Source: Tragulus kanchil
Lineage: Eukaryota; Chordata; Mammalia; Artiodactyla; Tragulidae
Direction: 5' to 3'
DNA: 64,000 nt
Assembly (NCBI GenBank): GCA_022376925.1
Contig: JAIOJX010000002.1
Coordinates: forward strand, 65,806,001-65,870,000
The position numbers and the translations under genes are program-made. The notes below the pieces were generated by a model. It was given only the letters and a program-made list of their open reading frames with translations. It made no database searches and was not told the origin of the DNA. Positions 12,918 through 24,196 of this stretch are shown in pieces; position 1 is the stretch's first letter, and each line of letters opens with the position of its first letter.

Positions 12918-13550
12918 GTGTATTATTTCAGTCTGCTATAACAGAATTCCAGACTAGTTGGCTTAAACGGTAAACATTCATTTCTCAGTTTTGAAGTCAA
13001 GAAGGCTTAGACCGGAGTGACAGCATTATTGGAGTTCTTTGTGAAGGCCTTTCTCCTGGTTTACAGGTGGTAGTCTTTTACTTAGCTTCACCTGGCAGAG
13101 AAAAAGACAACTAGCTCTCTTCCTCTTTTTATAAACACTCATCCCATCATTAGGGTTCCATCCTCATGACCTAAGAATTACCTCCCAGGCTCTGTTGGCT
13201 GCAGTAACAAAGATCTTCAGTCTACATCAGAATCCTTAGCTCTGTCCTCCTTTATCTGGAGCCAGTGACTTGTCCATACTTTCTGTCTATGCGCTTAGGG
13301 TACACTCCCTGGGGCACCTGCATCTTCTCTTGAGAATTTCCCAGACCTTATTTCTTGGCTTCAGCCTTATTTCTTGCTTTGTATTCAAGGTCATTATGAA
13401 AAATCTGCTCCTGCTCTAAACAGAAATTTACTTGATTTAGGGAATTCCCTGGCACCCAATTAATGCTTGCTATTCCCACCTCCAACTGTCATCACATTAG
13501 GGCTTCCAGATACGAAGTTAGGGTGGGGACACAAATATTCAGTCCATAAC
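12918..13550 (-). mobile_element. MLT1-type LTR, doublet copy
   Basis: Same LTR as 11809-12441, carried by doublet 5, with identical flanks. Not an independent insertion. Confidence 0.6.
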
Positions 13551-13971
13551 AGTGTCAGCAAAAAGGTAGAAACATACAGGGGGCTGTCATGATCTTGAGC
13601 CAGATGCTCCAGTTTAAAACAGAGTCCCGGAACTTAGTGGACATCCAGATGTTTCCATGTGCATCATCTGATTTGATTCTTACAAAGCCTATAGCTTTGA
13701 AAGCAGGAGAAGTTGGTATCATTTTCCCAGTTTTGGAGGGGGGACATGACATGCCCGAGTCCTGAGGTCAGTAAAAGACATGTTGTCTCCTCCTCAGGGT
13801 TCTTCTCTTTGAATTGTTGGGAATCTTAGGGCCACCTATAATGGGACCATGACATAGAGAAAAGAGGAGTTGTGATCACAGTAAAAATAATTGATTTAAC
13901 CAGATGACTAAAACTTAAATTATCTCTATAGTAATAAAGTCATAAAACCTCATGGGGCTCCTATATGGTGG

Positions 13972-14568
13972 ATATTATATTAGTTTACTAAGACTGCTTT
14001 AATAAATTCCACAGACTAGGTGGCTTAAGGGGCTTTCCCGATGACTCATTGGTAAATAGTTAACCTGCTAATGCAGGAGACTCGAGTTCAATCCATGAGT
14101 CAGGAAGATTCTCTGGAGAAGGAAATACCAATCCACTCCAGCATTCTTGCCTGAGAAATCCCGTGGACAGAGGAGCCTGGTGGGCTGTAGTTCATGGAGT
14201 TGAAGAAGAGTCAGACACAACTTAAAAACTGAACAAGTGGTTTAAACAACAAGTTTATTTTCTCACAATTCTGGAGACTACAAGTCTGAGATCAAGACGT
14301 TGGCCAGATTGGTTTCTTCTGAAGCCATTCTTCTTGTCTTATGGATAATTGTCTTCTCATTTTGTCTTTACATGGTCTTCCCTCTGTGCATATCTGTGTC
14401 CAAATTTCCTCTTCTTATAAGGACACAAGTCAGCTTGGATTAGGGCCCATCATATTAACTTAATTACCTCTTTCAAGACCCTGTCTACAAATCCAGTCAC
14501 ATTCTAAGGTACTGAAGGTTAAGACTTTAGCATGAAATTTGGGGAAAATGCAATTCATCCCATAACAG
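13972..14568 (-). mobile_element. MLT1-type LTR interrupted by a SINE
   Basis: The left part at 13972-14028 (ccacagactaggtggctta) and right part at 14236-14568 (cacaattctggagacta ... attagggcccatca ... attcatcccataaca) form one reverse-strand MLT1 LTR. A Bov-tA SINE splits it at 14029-14235. The order dates the SINE after the LTR. Confidence 0.7.
14029..14235 (+). mobile_element. Bov-tA/BOV-A2-type SINE
   Basis: Starts 'ggggctttcccgatgactca' and contains the diagnostic 'gtggacagaggagcctggtg' and 'agagtcagacacaact'. The tRNA-derived head carries a B-box-like 'gagttcaatcc'. The flanks 'aggtggcttaa' and 'aagtggtttaa' look like a decayed target-site duplication. Confidence 0.85.
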
Positions 14569-14572
14569 ATGG

Positions 14573-16748
14573 GTTTAAAATCTCAGTTTTGGAAATAGAC
14601 ATGACATAATAGGAAAGAAGCCATCGAAAGCTTTTGAAATGAATGGCATAGTGAAAGGGATTAATTTGACAGTAGATTATAAAATAGATCTGGAAAAGAT
14701 TAGAAACAAGGATCCCAACTATAAGGCTGTTGACACTGTCTACAGTGGGCATCAGGAGAGTATGGTGATATTTCCAAATATGTGCAGTTTTAAAGTTTGA
14801 TGGCACTCCTCCCTCCCCCTTTCAAACTTTGAGTAAGAAAGAGGTCATAATATATTTCTGTAAATGGTACTACAAGCGTACTAGTTAAGTCAATAATAGA
14901 GGGGGAAAACACATTAAAGGAGTAAAAATGTAGTAACAAACTTGTATTCTAAATACCGCATTAATGTCATATAATGTGATAATTATCATATAATATACAC
15001 TACTGTTATAGTAACTTCTTCCCATTCAACATGCATTTATTTAGTAAGCACATATTAAGTAGTGACTGTTCTGTACAGAAAGTAAAAGATATAATCCTCC
15101 CCTAGAGGAGCCTGTCATTCTTTATGTTCCCTGAAAGTTAATTTTTTTTTCAAACAACTTAAACATTCTCATTGTCTTTGCCAAAAATCTCTTCCTCTAG
15201 GGCCTAAGATCCATGAGCAGTCATGAATTTGCCCACCCATAACCACTGGGAAACCATCGAGCCCTTTTTCCATCGAGAAGCATGGCATTTGCTTCATAAG
15301 GCTAAAGTAAACCTATTATATACATGCCAGAGAACACATTCTCATTACTGCTGCCTCCGTAAGTGCCTTCAGTTACCCTAATTCCCATGGACTTCAAAGG
15401 GAGCTCAGAAAAGATATGGTGGAGAAATAAGAAGTTGGCAGGAGTTTTACCAACACATCTTCAAACCACAGTGTGTTAAAAACACAAACCTTTCATGAAG
15501 CTAAGTGCCAACAAATGATGCTTAGCATTTTCAAAGAGCTTCCCAATGGCCTAATTAAATGTTATGAGGTCAATCAGTATTATTAGCCTCATTGTGTAGA
15601 TAAGGAAATGGAAACACAGAAAGGTTAAGTGATGTGCCCAGGAATTCACAGTTCAACAGTGTTTAAAATCTCAGTTTTGGAAATAGACATGACATAATAG
15701 GAAAGAAGCCGAAAGCTTTTGAAATGAATGGCATAGTGAAAGGGATTAATTTGACAGTAGATTATAAAATAGATCTGGAAAAGATTAGAAACAAGGATCC
15801 CAACTATAAGGCTGTTGACACTGTCTACAGTGGGCATCAGGAGAGTATGGTGATATTTCCAAATATGTGCAGTTTTAAAGTTTGATGGCACTCCTCCCTC
15901 CCCCTTTCAAACTTTGAGTAAGAAAGAGGTCATAATATATTTCTGTAAATGGTACTACAAGCGTACTAGTTAAGTCAATAATAGAGGGGGAAAACACATT
16001 AAAGGAGTAAAAATGTAGTAACAAACTTGTATTCTAAATACCGCATTAATGTCATATAATGTGATAATTATCATATAATATACACTACTGTTATAGTAAC
16101 TTCTTCCCATTCAACATGCATTTATTTAGTAAGCACATATTAAGTAGTGACTGTTCTGTACAGAAAGTAAAAGATATAATCCTCCCCTAGAGGAGCCTGT
16201 CATTCTTTATGTTCCCTGAAAGTTAATTTTTTTTTCAAACAACTTAAACATTCTCATTGTCTTTGCCAAAAATCTCTTCCTCTAGGGCCTAAGATCCATG
16301 AGCAGTCATGAATTTGCCCACCCATAACCACTGGGAAACCATCGAGCCCTTTTTCCATCGAGAAGCATGGCATTTGCTTCATAAGGCTAAAGTAAACCTA
16401 TTATATACATGCCAGAGAACACATTCTCATTACTGCTGCCTCCGTAAGTGCCTTCAGTTACCCTAATTCCCATGGACTTCAAAGGGAGCTCAGAAAAGAT
16501 ATGGTGGAGAAATAAGAAGTTGGCAGGAGTTTTACCAACACATCTTCAAACCACAGTGTGTTAAAAACACAAACCTTTCATGAAGCTAAGTGCCAACAAA
16601 TGATGCTTAGCATTTTCAAAGAGCTTCCCAATGGCCTAATTAAATGTTATGAGGTCAATCAGTATTATTAGCCTCATTGTGTAGATAAGGAAATGGAAAC
16701 ACAGAAAGGTTAAGTGATGTGCCCAGGAATTCACAGTTCAACAGTGTT
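14573..16748. repeat. Doublet 6: 1.09 kb segment twice, offset 1088-1085
   Basis: Copy A is 14573-15660 and copy B 15661-16748, joined directly with about 3 bp (GTT) shared at the join. Copy B lacks 3 bases near its start (gaagccgaaag versus gaagccatcgaaag). Content is AT-rich DNA, an L2-like piece (about 15020-15115) and a MIR. Confidence 0.95.
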
Positions 16749-16785
16749 CACAATAGTGTTTGAACTTAGAGAGCCTGACAACTCA
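16610..16785 (-). mobile_element. MIR fragment
   Basis: 'gtagataaggaaatggaaac ... ggttaagtgatgtgcccagg' is the reverse of the MIR core, continuing to 'gaacttagagagcctgacaa'. A truncated doublet copy lies at about 15535-15663. Confidence 0.65.
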
Positions 16786-18938
16786 AAGAATGCTTCAACT
16801 CATCCTCCAGTTCCCCTCAAAAATATTCTAGCTCACTCTAATTTATCAATCACCATTTATGAACATTCTTAATAACTATTAAAGGTTCAGCTTGACTTCT
16901 GAAGGTGAGGATACCACTTCAACATCAAAAATAACCAAAGTTTCTCAACAAATAGCTCCAAATTAAAAGTCTATTAGAGACAGAAAAGATTCCGCTGAGT
17001 ATAGGATTTTTTTGGTAGAGAACTCTATAAAGTTATCAGTAATTTATATATGCTTATATATGTTCTTTTCCAAAAATCTTAGTGATAAATGTGAGGTGAT
17101 GAATTTTCCATTGTGATTAACTCAGTGAACATCTCTGAAGTTACCCTAACCTCTCTTAAATTTTTCGTGCCCTATCAGTGCAGGAGATTATTCAGAATGC
17201 TTTTAAATCAACATGACACATTGAAATGCTGTTACTGAAGTTGTACTCTTAGAATAAATTTTTAAATAACTCCCACTGCATTGAATGCTAAAAATAGACT
17301 TAAATAGCATCCTCTTATAACAATGTACCATTTAGAATATTTCTTTGCTTTCTACTAATAATACCTTTATTGCAATTTCACACAAGAGCTATCATTAGTA
17401 GATACAACTAATGCCAATGCATAGTAAACTTTAAATCGCTGGTATATCCTTTTTCAAATTTTTTTTTTAAGATTAACAATTTATGTGTATTTTTTAATCT
17501 AACTAAGCTTATTTCATCCCTACTTAGGTCAAAATTCATGTTTATGTTTTTCCCTGCCTCAATATTAAATAACACATTGTTTCATGCTTCTAGTTTGATT
17601 AAAGCCAATGCATTGCTTAATGCATTTTTAATAAATAGAAATAAAATCAATGTTTCTCTCATTATTGAACTTACATTTCAATAATATAAAAATTAAATTT
17701 TTAATTTGCCCACACTCTGTTTTTCCCATAGAAAATTTGCTCTTAAGTGTGACTGATATTAAAATTAGAGATCTGTTCCTGCCACTCCTCTTTAATGTGT
17801 CACAGGCAGACCTTTGAAATGAAAAAAAAATTTTTTTTTGTAAAAAATGGGGCCCAGGAATTCACACTTAAATAGTGTTTGAACTTAGAGAGCCTGACAA
17901 CTCAAAGAATGCTTCAACTCATCCTCCAGTTCCCCTCAAAAATATTCTAGCTCACTCTAATTTATCAATCACCATTTATGAACATTCTTAATAACTATTA
18001 AAGGTTCAGCTTGACTTCTGAAGGTGAGGATACCACTTCAACATCAAAAATAACCAAAGTTTCTCAACAAATAGCTCCAAATTAAAAGTCTATTAGAGAC
18101 AGAAAAGATTCCGCTGAGTATAGGATTTTTTTGGTAGAGAACTCTATAAAGTTATCAGTAATTTATATATGCTTATATATGTTCTTTTCCAAAAATCTTA
18201 GTGATAAATGTGAGGTGATGAATTTTCCATTGTGATTAACTCAGTGAACATCTCTGAAGTTACCCTAACCTCTCTTAAATTTTTCGTGCCCTATCAGTGC
18301 AGGAGATTATTCAGAATGCTTTTAAATCAACATGACACATTGAAATGCTGTTACTGAAGTTGTACTCTTAGAATAAATTTTTAAATAACTCCCACTGCAT
18401 TGAATGCTAAAAATAGACTTAAATAGCATCCTCTTATAACAATGTACCATTTAGAATATTTCTTTGCTTTCTACTAATAATACCTTTATTGCAATTTCAC
18501 ACAAGAGCTATCATTAGTAGATACAACTAATGCCAATGCATAGTAAACTTTAAATCGCTGGTATATCCTTTTTCAAATTTTTTTTTTAAGATTAACAATT
18601 TATGTGTATTTTTTAATCTAACTAAGCTTATTTCATCCCTACTTAGGTCAAAATTCATGTTTATGTTTTTCCCTGCCTCAATATTAAATAACACATTGTT
18701 TCATGCTTCTAGTTTGATTAAAGCCAATGCATTGCTTAATGCATTTTTAATAAATAGAAATAAAATCAATGTTTCTCTCATTATTGAACTTACATTTCAA
18801 TAATATAAAAATTAAATTTTTAATTTGCCCACACTCTGTTTTTCCCCATAGAAAATTTGCTCTTAAGTGTGACTGATATTAAAATTAGAGATCTGTTCCC
18901 TGCCACTCCTCTTTAATGTGTCACAGGCAGACCTTTGA
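16721..18938. repeat. Doublet 7: 1.09 kb segment twice, offset 1119
   Basis: Copy A is 16721-17817 and copy B about 17852-18938. The first 30 bases of copy B are eroded: 'gcccaggaattcaca' is kept, then about 12 bases are missing before 'aatagtgttt'. The filler at 17818-17851 is an A-run followed by a T-run. Gene-free AT-rich DNA. Confidence 0.95.
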
Positions 18939-18976
18939 TGTTGATGTAGAAGAGATGTTCAATATGGTTAACAATG

Positions 18977-19180
18977 GTGGCGCTAATGGTAAAGAATTCT
19001 CCTGCCAGCGTCGGAGATGCAAGAGAGGCCATTTCCATCCTTGGGTCAGAATATCCCATGGAGTAGGAAGTGGCAACCCACTTCAGTATTCTTGCCTGGA
19101 CAATTCCATGAGCAGAGGAGCTGATGGACTATGGTCCATGGGACCTCAAAGAGTCGGACACAACTGAGCACATGACACAT
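18977..19180 (+). mobile_element. Bov-tA-type SINE
   Basis: Diagnostic SINE words: 'ggtaaagaattctcctgcca', 'ggcaacccacttcagtattc', 'agagtcggacacaactgagc'. The 83-codon ORF across it is the familiar translated SINE, not a gene. A doublet copy is at 20126-20329. Confidence 0.85.
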
Positions 19181-19329
19181 GACGTGGATATAACTTCCAT
19201 GAACATAGAAATCAGCTTTCATTTTCTAGACAAATTATTTCCATCAACTTTTTTCCCTAGATATTGGAGACTTTCTTTTTGACAGTCTATCCAGATTCTC
19301 ATTAAAGTAGACCCAGAAGCATTATAGAA

Positions 19330-19560
19330 TGGTGGTTAAATTCTCACTGCTTGGTTTAAATTCTGACTTAGCGACTATCCAAAAACAGGCAAGATGCTTA
19401 AACCTCTCTCAACCTCAATTTTCTCATTGTAGTATTAGAGTAGTAAAAATAAACTTTATAGACTTATTGTATGAATTAAAGGAAATAAAATAGATAAAGC
19501 ATGTAGCATAGTACATGGAATAAAATAGGTGCTCAGTAGGATAAATTATTATTGATAGGA
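19330..19560 (+). mobile_element. MIR
   Basis: 'tgcttaaacctctctcaacc', 'cctcaattttctcattgtag' and 'aataggtgctcagtaggata' follow the MIR consensus order on the plus strand. A doublet copy is at about 20479-20709. Confidence 0.7.
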
Positions 19561-20125
19561 TGATAGCAATAGAACTTGCAGATTGGAAAATTTACCCTTA
19601 ATGTTTATTTTTAACTATCCACTCACCAAGTACTTCTGAGTGTCTGTCCAGTGTATTCCACATAAAATTCTAGTTAATGTGCTGAATTTTTAAAAAGAAG
19701 ATTCTGTTGCCGTGTAAGGCATTAAAAATCTAGTGGACCATACAAAACCTACACACGAATATTTATTTTTCTTAGCTTATTTCATCCCTACTTAGGTCAA
19801 AATTCATGTTTATGTTTTTCCCTGCCTCAATATTAAATAACACATTGTTTCATGCTTCTAGTTTGATTAAAGCCAATGCATTGCTTAATGCATTTTTAAT
19901 AAATAGAAATAAAATCAATGTTTCTCTCATTATTGAACTTACATTTCAATAATATAAAAATTAAATTTTTAATTTGCCCACACTCTGTTTTTCCCCATAG
20001 AAAATTTGCTCTTAAGTGTGACTGATATTAAAATTAGAGATCTGTTCCCTGCCACTCCTCTTTAATGTGTCACAGGCAGACCTTTGATGTTGATGTAGAA
20101 GAGATGTTCAATATGGTTAACAATG

Positions 20126-20329
20126 GTGGCGCTAATGGTAAAGAATTCTCCTGCCAGCGTCGGAGATGCAAGAGAGGCCATTTCCATCCTTGGGTCAGAA
20201 TATCCCATGGAGTAGGAAGTGGCAACCCACTTCAGTATTCTTGCCTGGACAATTCCATGAGCAGAGGAGCTGATGGACTATGGTCCATGGGACCTCAAAG
20301 AGTCGGACACAACTGAGCACATGACACAT
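20126..20329 (+). mobile_element. Bov-tA-type SINE, doublet copy
   Basis: Identical to the SINE at 18977 including flanks, so produced by doublet 8. Confidence 0.85.
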
Positions 20330-20915
20330 GACGTGGATATAACTTCCATGAACATAGAAATCAGCTTTCATTTTCTAGACAAATTATTTCCATCAACTTT
20401 TTTCCCTAGATATTGGAGACTTTCTTTTTGACAGTCTATCCAGATTCTCATTAAAGTAGACCCAGAAGCATTATAGAATGGTGGTTAAATTCTCACTGCT
20501 TGGTTTAAATTCTGACTTAGCGACTATCCAAAACAGGCAAGATGCTTAAACCTCTCTCAACCTCAATTTTCTCATTGTAGTATTAGAGTAGTAAAAATAA
20601 ACTTTATAGACTTATTGTATGAATTAAAGGAAATAAAATAGATAAAGCATGTAGCATAGTACATGGAATAAAATAGGTGCTCAGTAGGATAAATTATTAT
20701 TGATAGGATGATAGCAATAGAACTTGCAGATTGGAAAATTTACCCTTAATGTTTATTTTTAACTATCCACTCACCAAGTACTTCTGAGTGTCTGTCCAGT
20801 GTATTCCACATAAAATTCTAGTTAATGTGCTGAATTTTTAAAAAGAAGATTCTGTTGCCGTGTAAGGCATTAAAAATCTAGTGGACCATACAAAACCTAC
20901 ACACGAATATTTATT

Positions 20916-21375
20916 ACAACTTTATTCATAATTACCAAAACTTGGAAGCAATTAAAATGTCTTTCAGTATGAGAGTGGATAAACAAACAATGGTAGAGTC
21001 CAGACAATGGAATATTATTCAGTACTAAAAAGAAATGAGGTATCAAGCCTTAAAGAGCCATAGAGGAAACATACATATTGTTAAGTAACAGAAGCAAATT
21101 TGAAAAGGCTACATATTGTATGACTCCCCAACTATATGACATTCTGAAAAAGGTCAAACTATGGAAATGATAAAAACATCAGTGGTTGATGGGAATACAG
21201 TGGAAGAAAGAAGGCATCAATAGATAAGATACAGAGTACTTTAGGGTAGTGAAAACTTTTCTGTTAATACAGTAGTGAAGGATACATGTCATTACACATT
21301 TGTCAAAACCCACAGAATGTGCACATCAAAACTGAACTGCCTATTAGCTAGGACTTAATGCTAAAAAAGTAGGTT
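20916..21375 (+). mobile_element. Old L1 3' fragment
   Basis: Decayed L1 3'-end wording: 'cataattaccaaaacttgga', 'ggataaacaaacaatggtag', 'caatggaatattattcagta', then 'tgactccccaactatatgac'. Many substitutions; no ORF. It begins where doublet 8 ends. Confidence 0.7.
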
Positions 21376-22237
21376 CAGTGGAAGATATTGTGATAGACAA
21401 TTGTGTCAGCAGACAATCAACATTTTCTGAGGATCTGTCTTATGAGAGAGAAGATTGAATTCATTTTCCCATACTGCCTTGCACATCATGAAGGTCATAT
21501 GGCCTTGACTCTACACAATAGTTGCTCACACAGCAGCTCTGCTTAGAATCCACTTTCTGATGAAGGCATAGCAGAGGCACTTGTTTTGGAAAGGCAACAC
21601 TGATAGAGATGCTGGTGCTGAAAACCTAGCATCAGCAGAGACCTGTGGGTTTGCCTTCTGTCCTGGGAGAGGTGATATTTCAGTTCTCCATTTGGGATTT
21701 CTCCTATGGTAGTTTAGGTTATTGTTCTTCATCTTTGCAGCTTCTACACTTGATGCTATCCTTCCCAGAGCACCTGTGAGCTGCCTAGCATCTACTAATG
21801 AAGCTTTTGACTACCTAACCCATGTAGATTTTGCTTCATTGTCTAAAGGTCAAACCAGATAATGCCCTATATAACATATCTCTTAAGACAAAAGTTTGAG
21901 GTGGGGAAATCTGTCGCTGAGGCAGATATTGCTACCATTCACTGATATTGTTTCCCTCTCCAACAGGGACACAATAGTAAGATTGTACTTCTTCCTTCTG
22001 AGCTTAGGCACAATTTGTGACTTGTTTTATGCAATGATAAAACAGAAGTGGTGTACATCCTTCCCATGTGAAGCCATTCATTTTCCAGTTCTCTATTGTC
22101 TACCTCTCTCTTTGCTGAAACTGCCATAGAAGTCTGTGCTTTTATGGAGGGAGGAATGCTGAGCCACCACAGAAAGTACAGCTGCCTCATAGAGCAACCA
22201 AGGTCTGCAGAGGAATTTCATGATAAGAAAGTGAATT

Positions 22238-22409
22238 CTTGTTTGTTTTTGTCAGTCGCTAACTTGTATCCAACTGTTTGTGACCTTTTGGACCACAGCA
22301 GACCAGGCGTTCCTGTCCTTCACTATTTCCCAGAGTTGGTCAAGCTCATATCCATTGAGTTGGTGATGCTGTACAACCATTTCATCCTCTGTTGCCCCCT
22401 TCTCCTCTG
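22238..22409 (-). mobile_element. BovB 3' end, reverse
   Basis: 'gtcagtcgctaacttgtatc', 'tcctgtccttcactatttcc' and 'tccattgagttggtgatgct' are the reverse complement of the BovB 3' end. It sits inside an older repeat: 'ttactgcagcataacttagg' at about 22431 looks like the far side of that repeat. A doublet copy is at 23361-23532. Confidence 0.75.
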
Positions 22410-23360
22410 AAATTTTGGGGTTTTCATTACTGCAGCATAACTTAGGATATCCTGACTACCAGACACATTATGCCTTAAAACAATAATAAGAGTTCTCATG
22501 CAATCTGAACTATATCCTTATTATTCAATAATGATATATCTGGAAGCATTTAAATTTCATGAGGTCATATTTTCTTCTTCTACTTTAATTTACACTTATG
22601 AATACTATAATATGGAGTCGTTGTGGACTTTTCAAACTCTTAATGGTGTGATCTATACCCAAGTAGGTTGCCTTAAAGCTAAGTAGGTTTTGTGACAATA
22701 TAGAAATGCGTAAATAATAACATACAAATCTCTTAGCTATTTTGCCAAAAGTTAAAGGTTGGCAACAGAGACCGGGGCCTTCTGTCCTGGAGAGGTGATA
22801 TTTCAGTTCTCCATTTGGGATTTCTCCTATGGTAGTTTAGGTTATTGTTCTTCATCTTTGCAGCTTCTACACTTGATGCTATCCTTCCCAGAGCACCTGT
22901 GAGCTGCCTAGCATCTACTAATGAAGCTTTTGACTACCTAACCCATGTAGATTTTGCTTCATTGTCTAAAGGTCAAACCAGATAATGCCCTATATAACAT
23001 ATCTCTTAAGACAAAAGTTTGAGGTGGGGAAATCTGTCGCTGAGGCAGATATTGCTACCATTCACTGATATTGTTTCCCTCTCCAACAGGGACACAATAG
23101 TAAGATTGTACTTCTTCCTTCTGAGCTTAGGCACAATTTGTGACTTGTTTTATGCAATGATAAAACAGAAGTGGTGTACATCCTTCCCATGTGAAGCCAT
23201 TCATTTTCCAGTTCTCTATTGTCTACCTCTCTCTTTGCTGAAACTGCCATAGAAGTCTGTGCTTTTATGGAGGGAGGAATGCTGAGCCACCACAGAAAGT
23301 ACAGCTGCCTCATAGAGCAACCAAGGTCTGCAGAGGAATTTCATGATAAGAAAGTGAATT

Positions 23361-23532
23361 CTTGTTTGTTTTTGTCAGTCGCTAACTTGTATCCAACTGT
23401 TTGTGACCTTTTGGACCACAGCAGACCAGGCGTTCCTGTCCTTCACTATTTCCCAGAGTTGGTCAAGCTCATATCCATTGAGTTGGTGATGCTGTACAAC
23501 CATTTCATCCTCTGTTGCCCCCTTCTCCTCTG
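23361..23532 (-). mobile_element. BovB 3' end, reverse, doublet copy
   Basis: Same fragment and flanks as 22238-22409, carried by doublet 9. Confidence 0.75.
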
Positions 23533-23868
23533 AAATTTTGGGGTTTTCATTACTGCAGCATAACTTAGGATATCCTGACTACCAGACACATTATGCCTTA
23601 AAACAATAATAAGAGTTCTCATGCAATCTGAACTATATCCTTATTATTCAATAATGATATATCTGGAAGCATTTAAATTTCATGAGGTCATATTTTCTTC
23701 TTCTACTTTAATTTACACTTATGAATACTATAATATGGAGTCGTTGTGGACTTTTCAAACTCTTAATGGTGTGATCTATACCCAAGTAGGTTGCCTTAAA
23801 GCTAAGTAGGTTTTGTGACAATATAGAAATGCGTAAATAATAACATACAAATCTCTTAGCTATTTTGC

Positions 23869-24196
23869 AGTTATTTGAGATATATTCTGATGATAAAGTT
23901 GAAATACTTGAAAAGTGATGTTGGCAACAGGCAGAAAATATAAATCAATTATCGAACATTACTAGTCAGAGAATAATATGGTCTCCACCTTAGAATCTGA
24001 CACTGCTTATAGCTGGGATGAATTTCATCTGCTGTGCCCACTAAACTTGAGTAGTAGTAATTTCTTGAAGCTATTCAGAGTAAGGAGTTTAAAATTAAAT
24101 TCACAGTTGACTTGTCTATCAACATGGGAAGGACATACCTAACATATATTATCTTTCCCTGCCCTATATGGTAATATCTACCTATATGTGTGATGT
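23869..24196. other. Unique stretch, nothing recognised
   Basis: No ORF, repeat family or RNA gene seen between doublets 9 and 10. Confidence 0.4.

Larger units (their letters stand above)
11682..13899. repeat. Doublet 5: 1109 bp perfect-looking tandem
   Basis: Copy A is 11682-12790 and copy B 12791-13899, abutting with no filler. The base after each copy is C, so the join has about 1 bp of microhomology. I noticed no difference between the copies. Each contains an MLT1-type LTR and the reverse ORF of 65 codons that has no recognised function. Confidence 0.96.
18625..20915. repeat. Doublet 8: 1.14 kb segment twice, offset 1149
   Basis: Copy A is 18625-19767 and copy B 19774-20915. Its first ~310 bases already occur at about 17506-17817, so this segment exists three times. 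It carries one Bov-tA SINE and one MIR per copy; there is a one-base difference in an A-run (ccaaaaacagg versus ccaaaacagg). Confidence 0.95.
21636..23868. repeat. Doublet 9: 1.1 kb segment twice, offset 1123
   Basis: Copy A is 21636-22745 and copy B about 22766-23868. Copy B starts eroded (cagagaccgggg in place of cagagacctgtgggtttg), and one G is missing from a GGG run. The short ORFs inside are shared shadows. It contains a reverse BovB end nested in an unassigned old repeat. Confidence 0.95.

Noticed and set aside
18916..19167. 83-codon plus ORF, repeated at 20065
   Set aside because: It is the well-known translation of a Bov-tA SINE.
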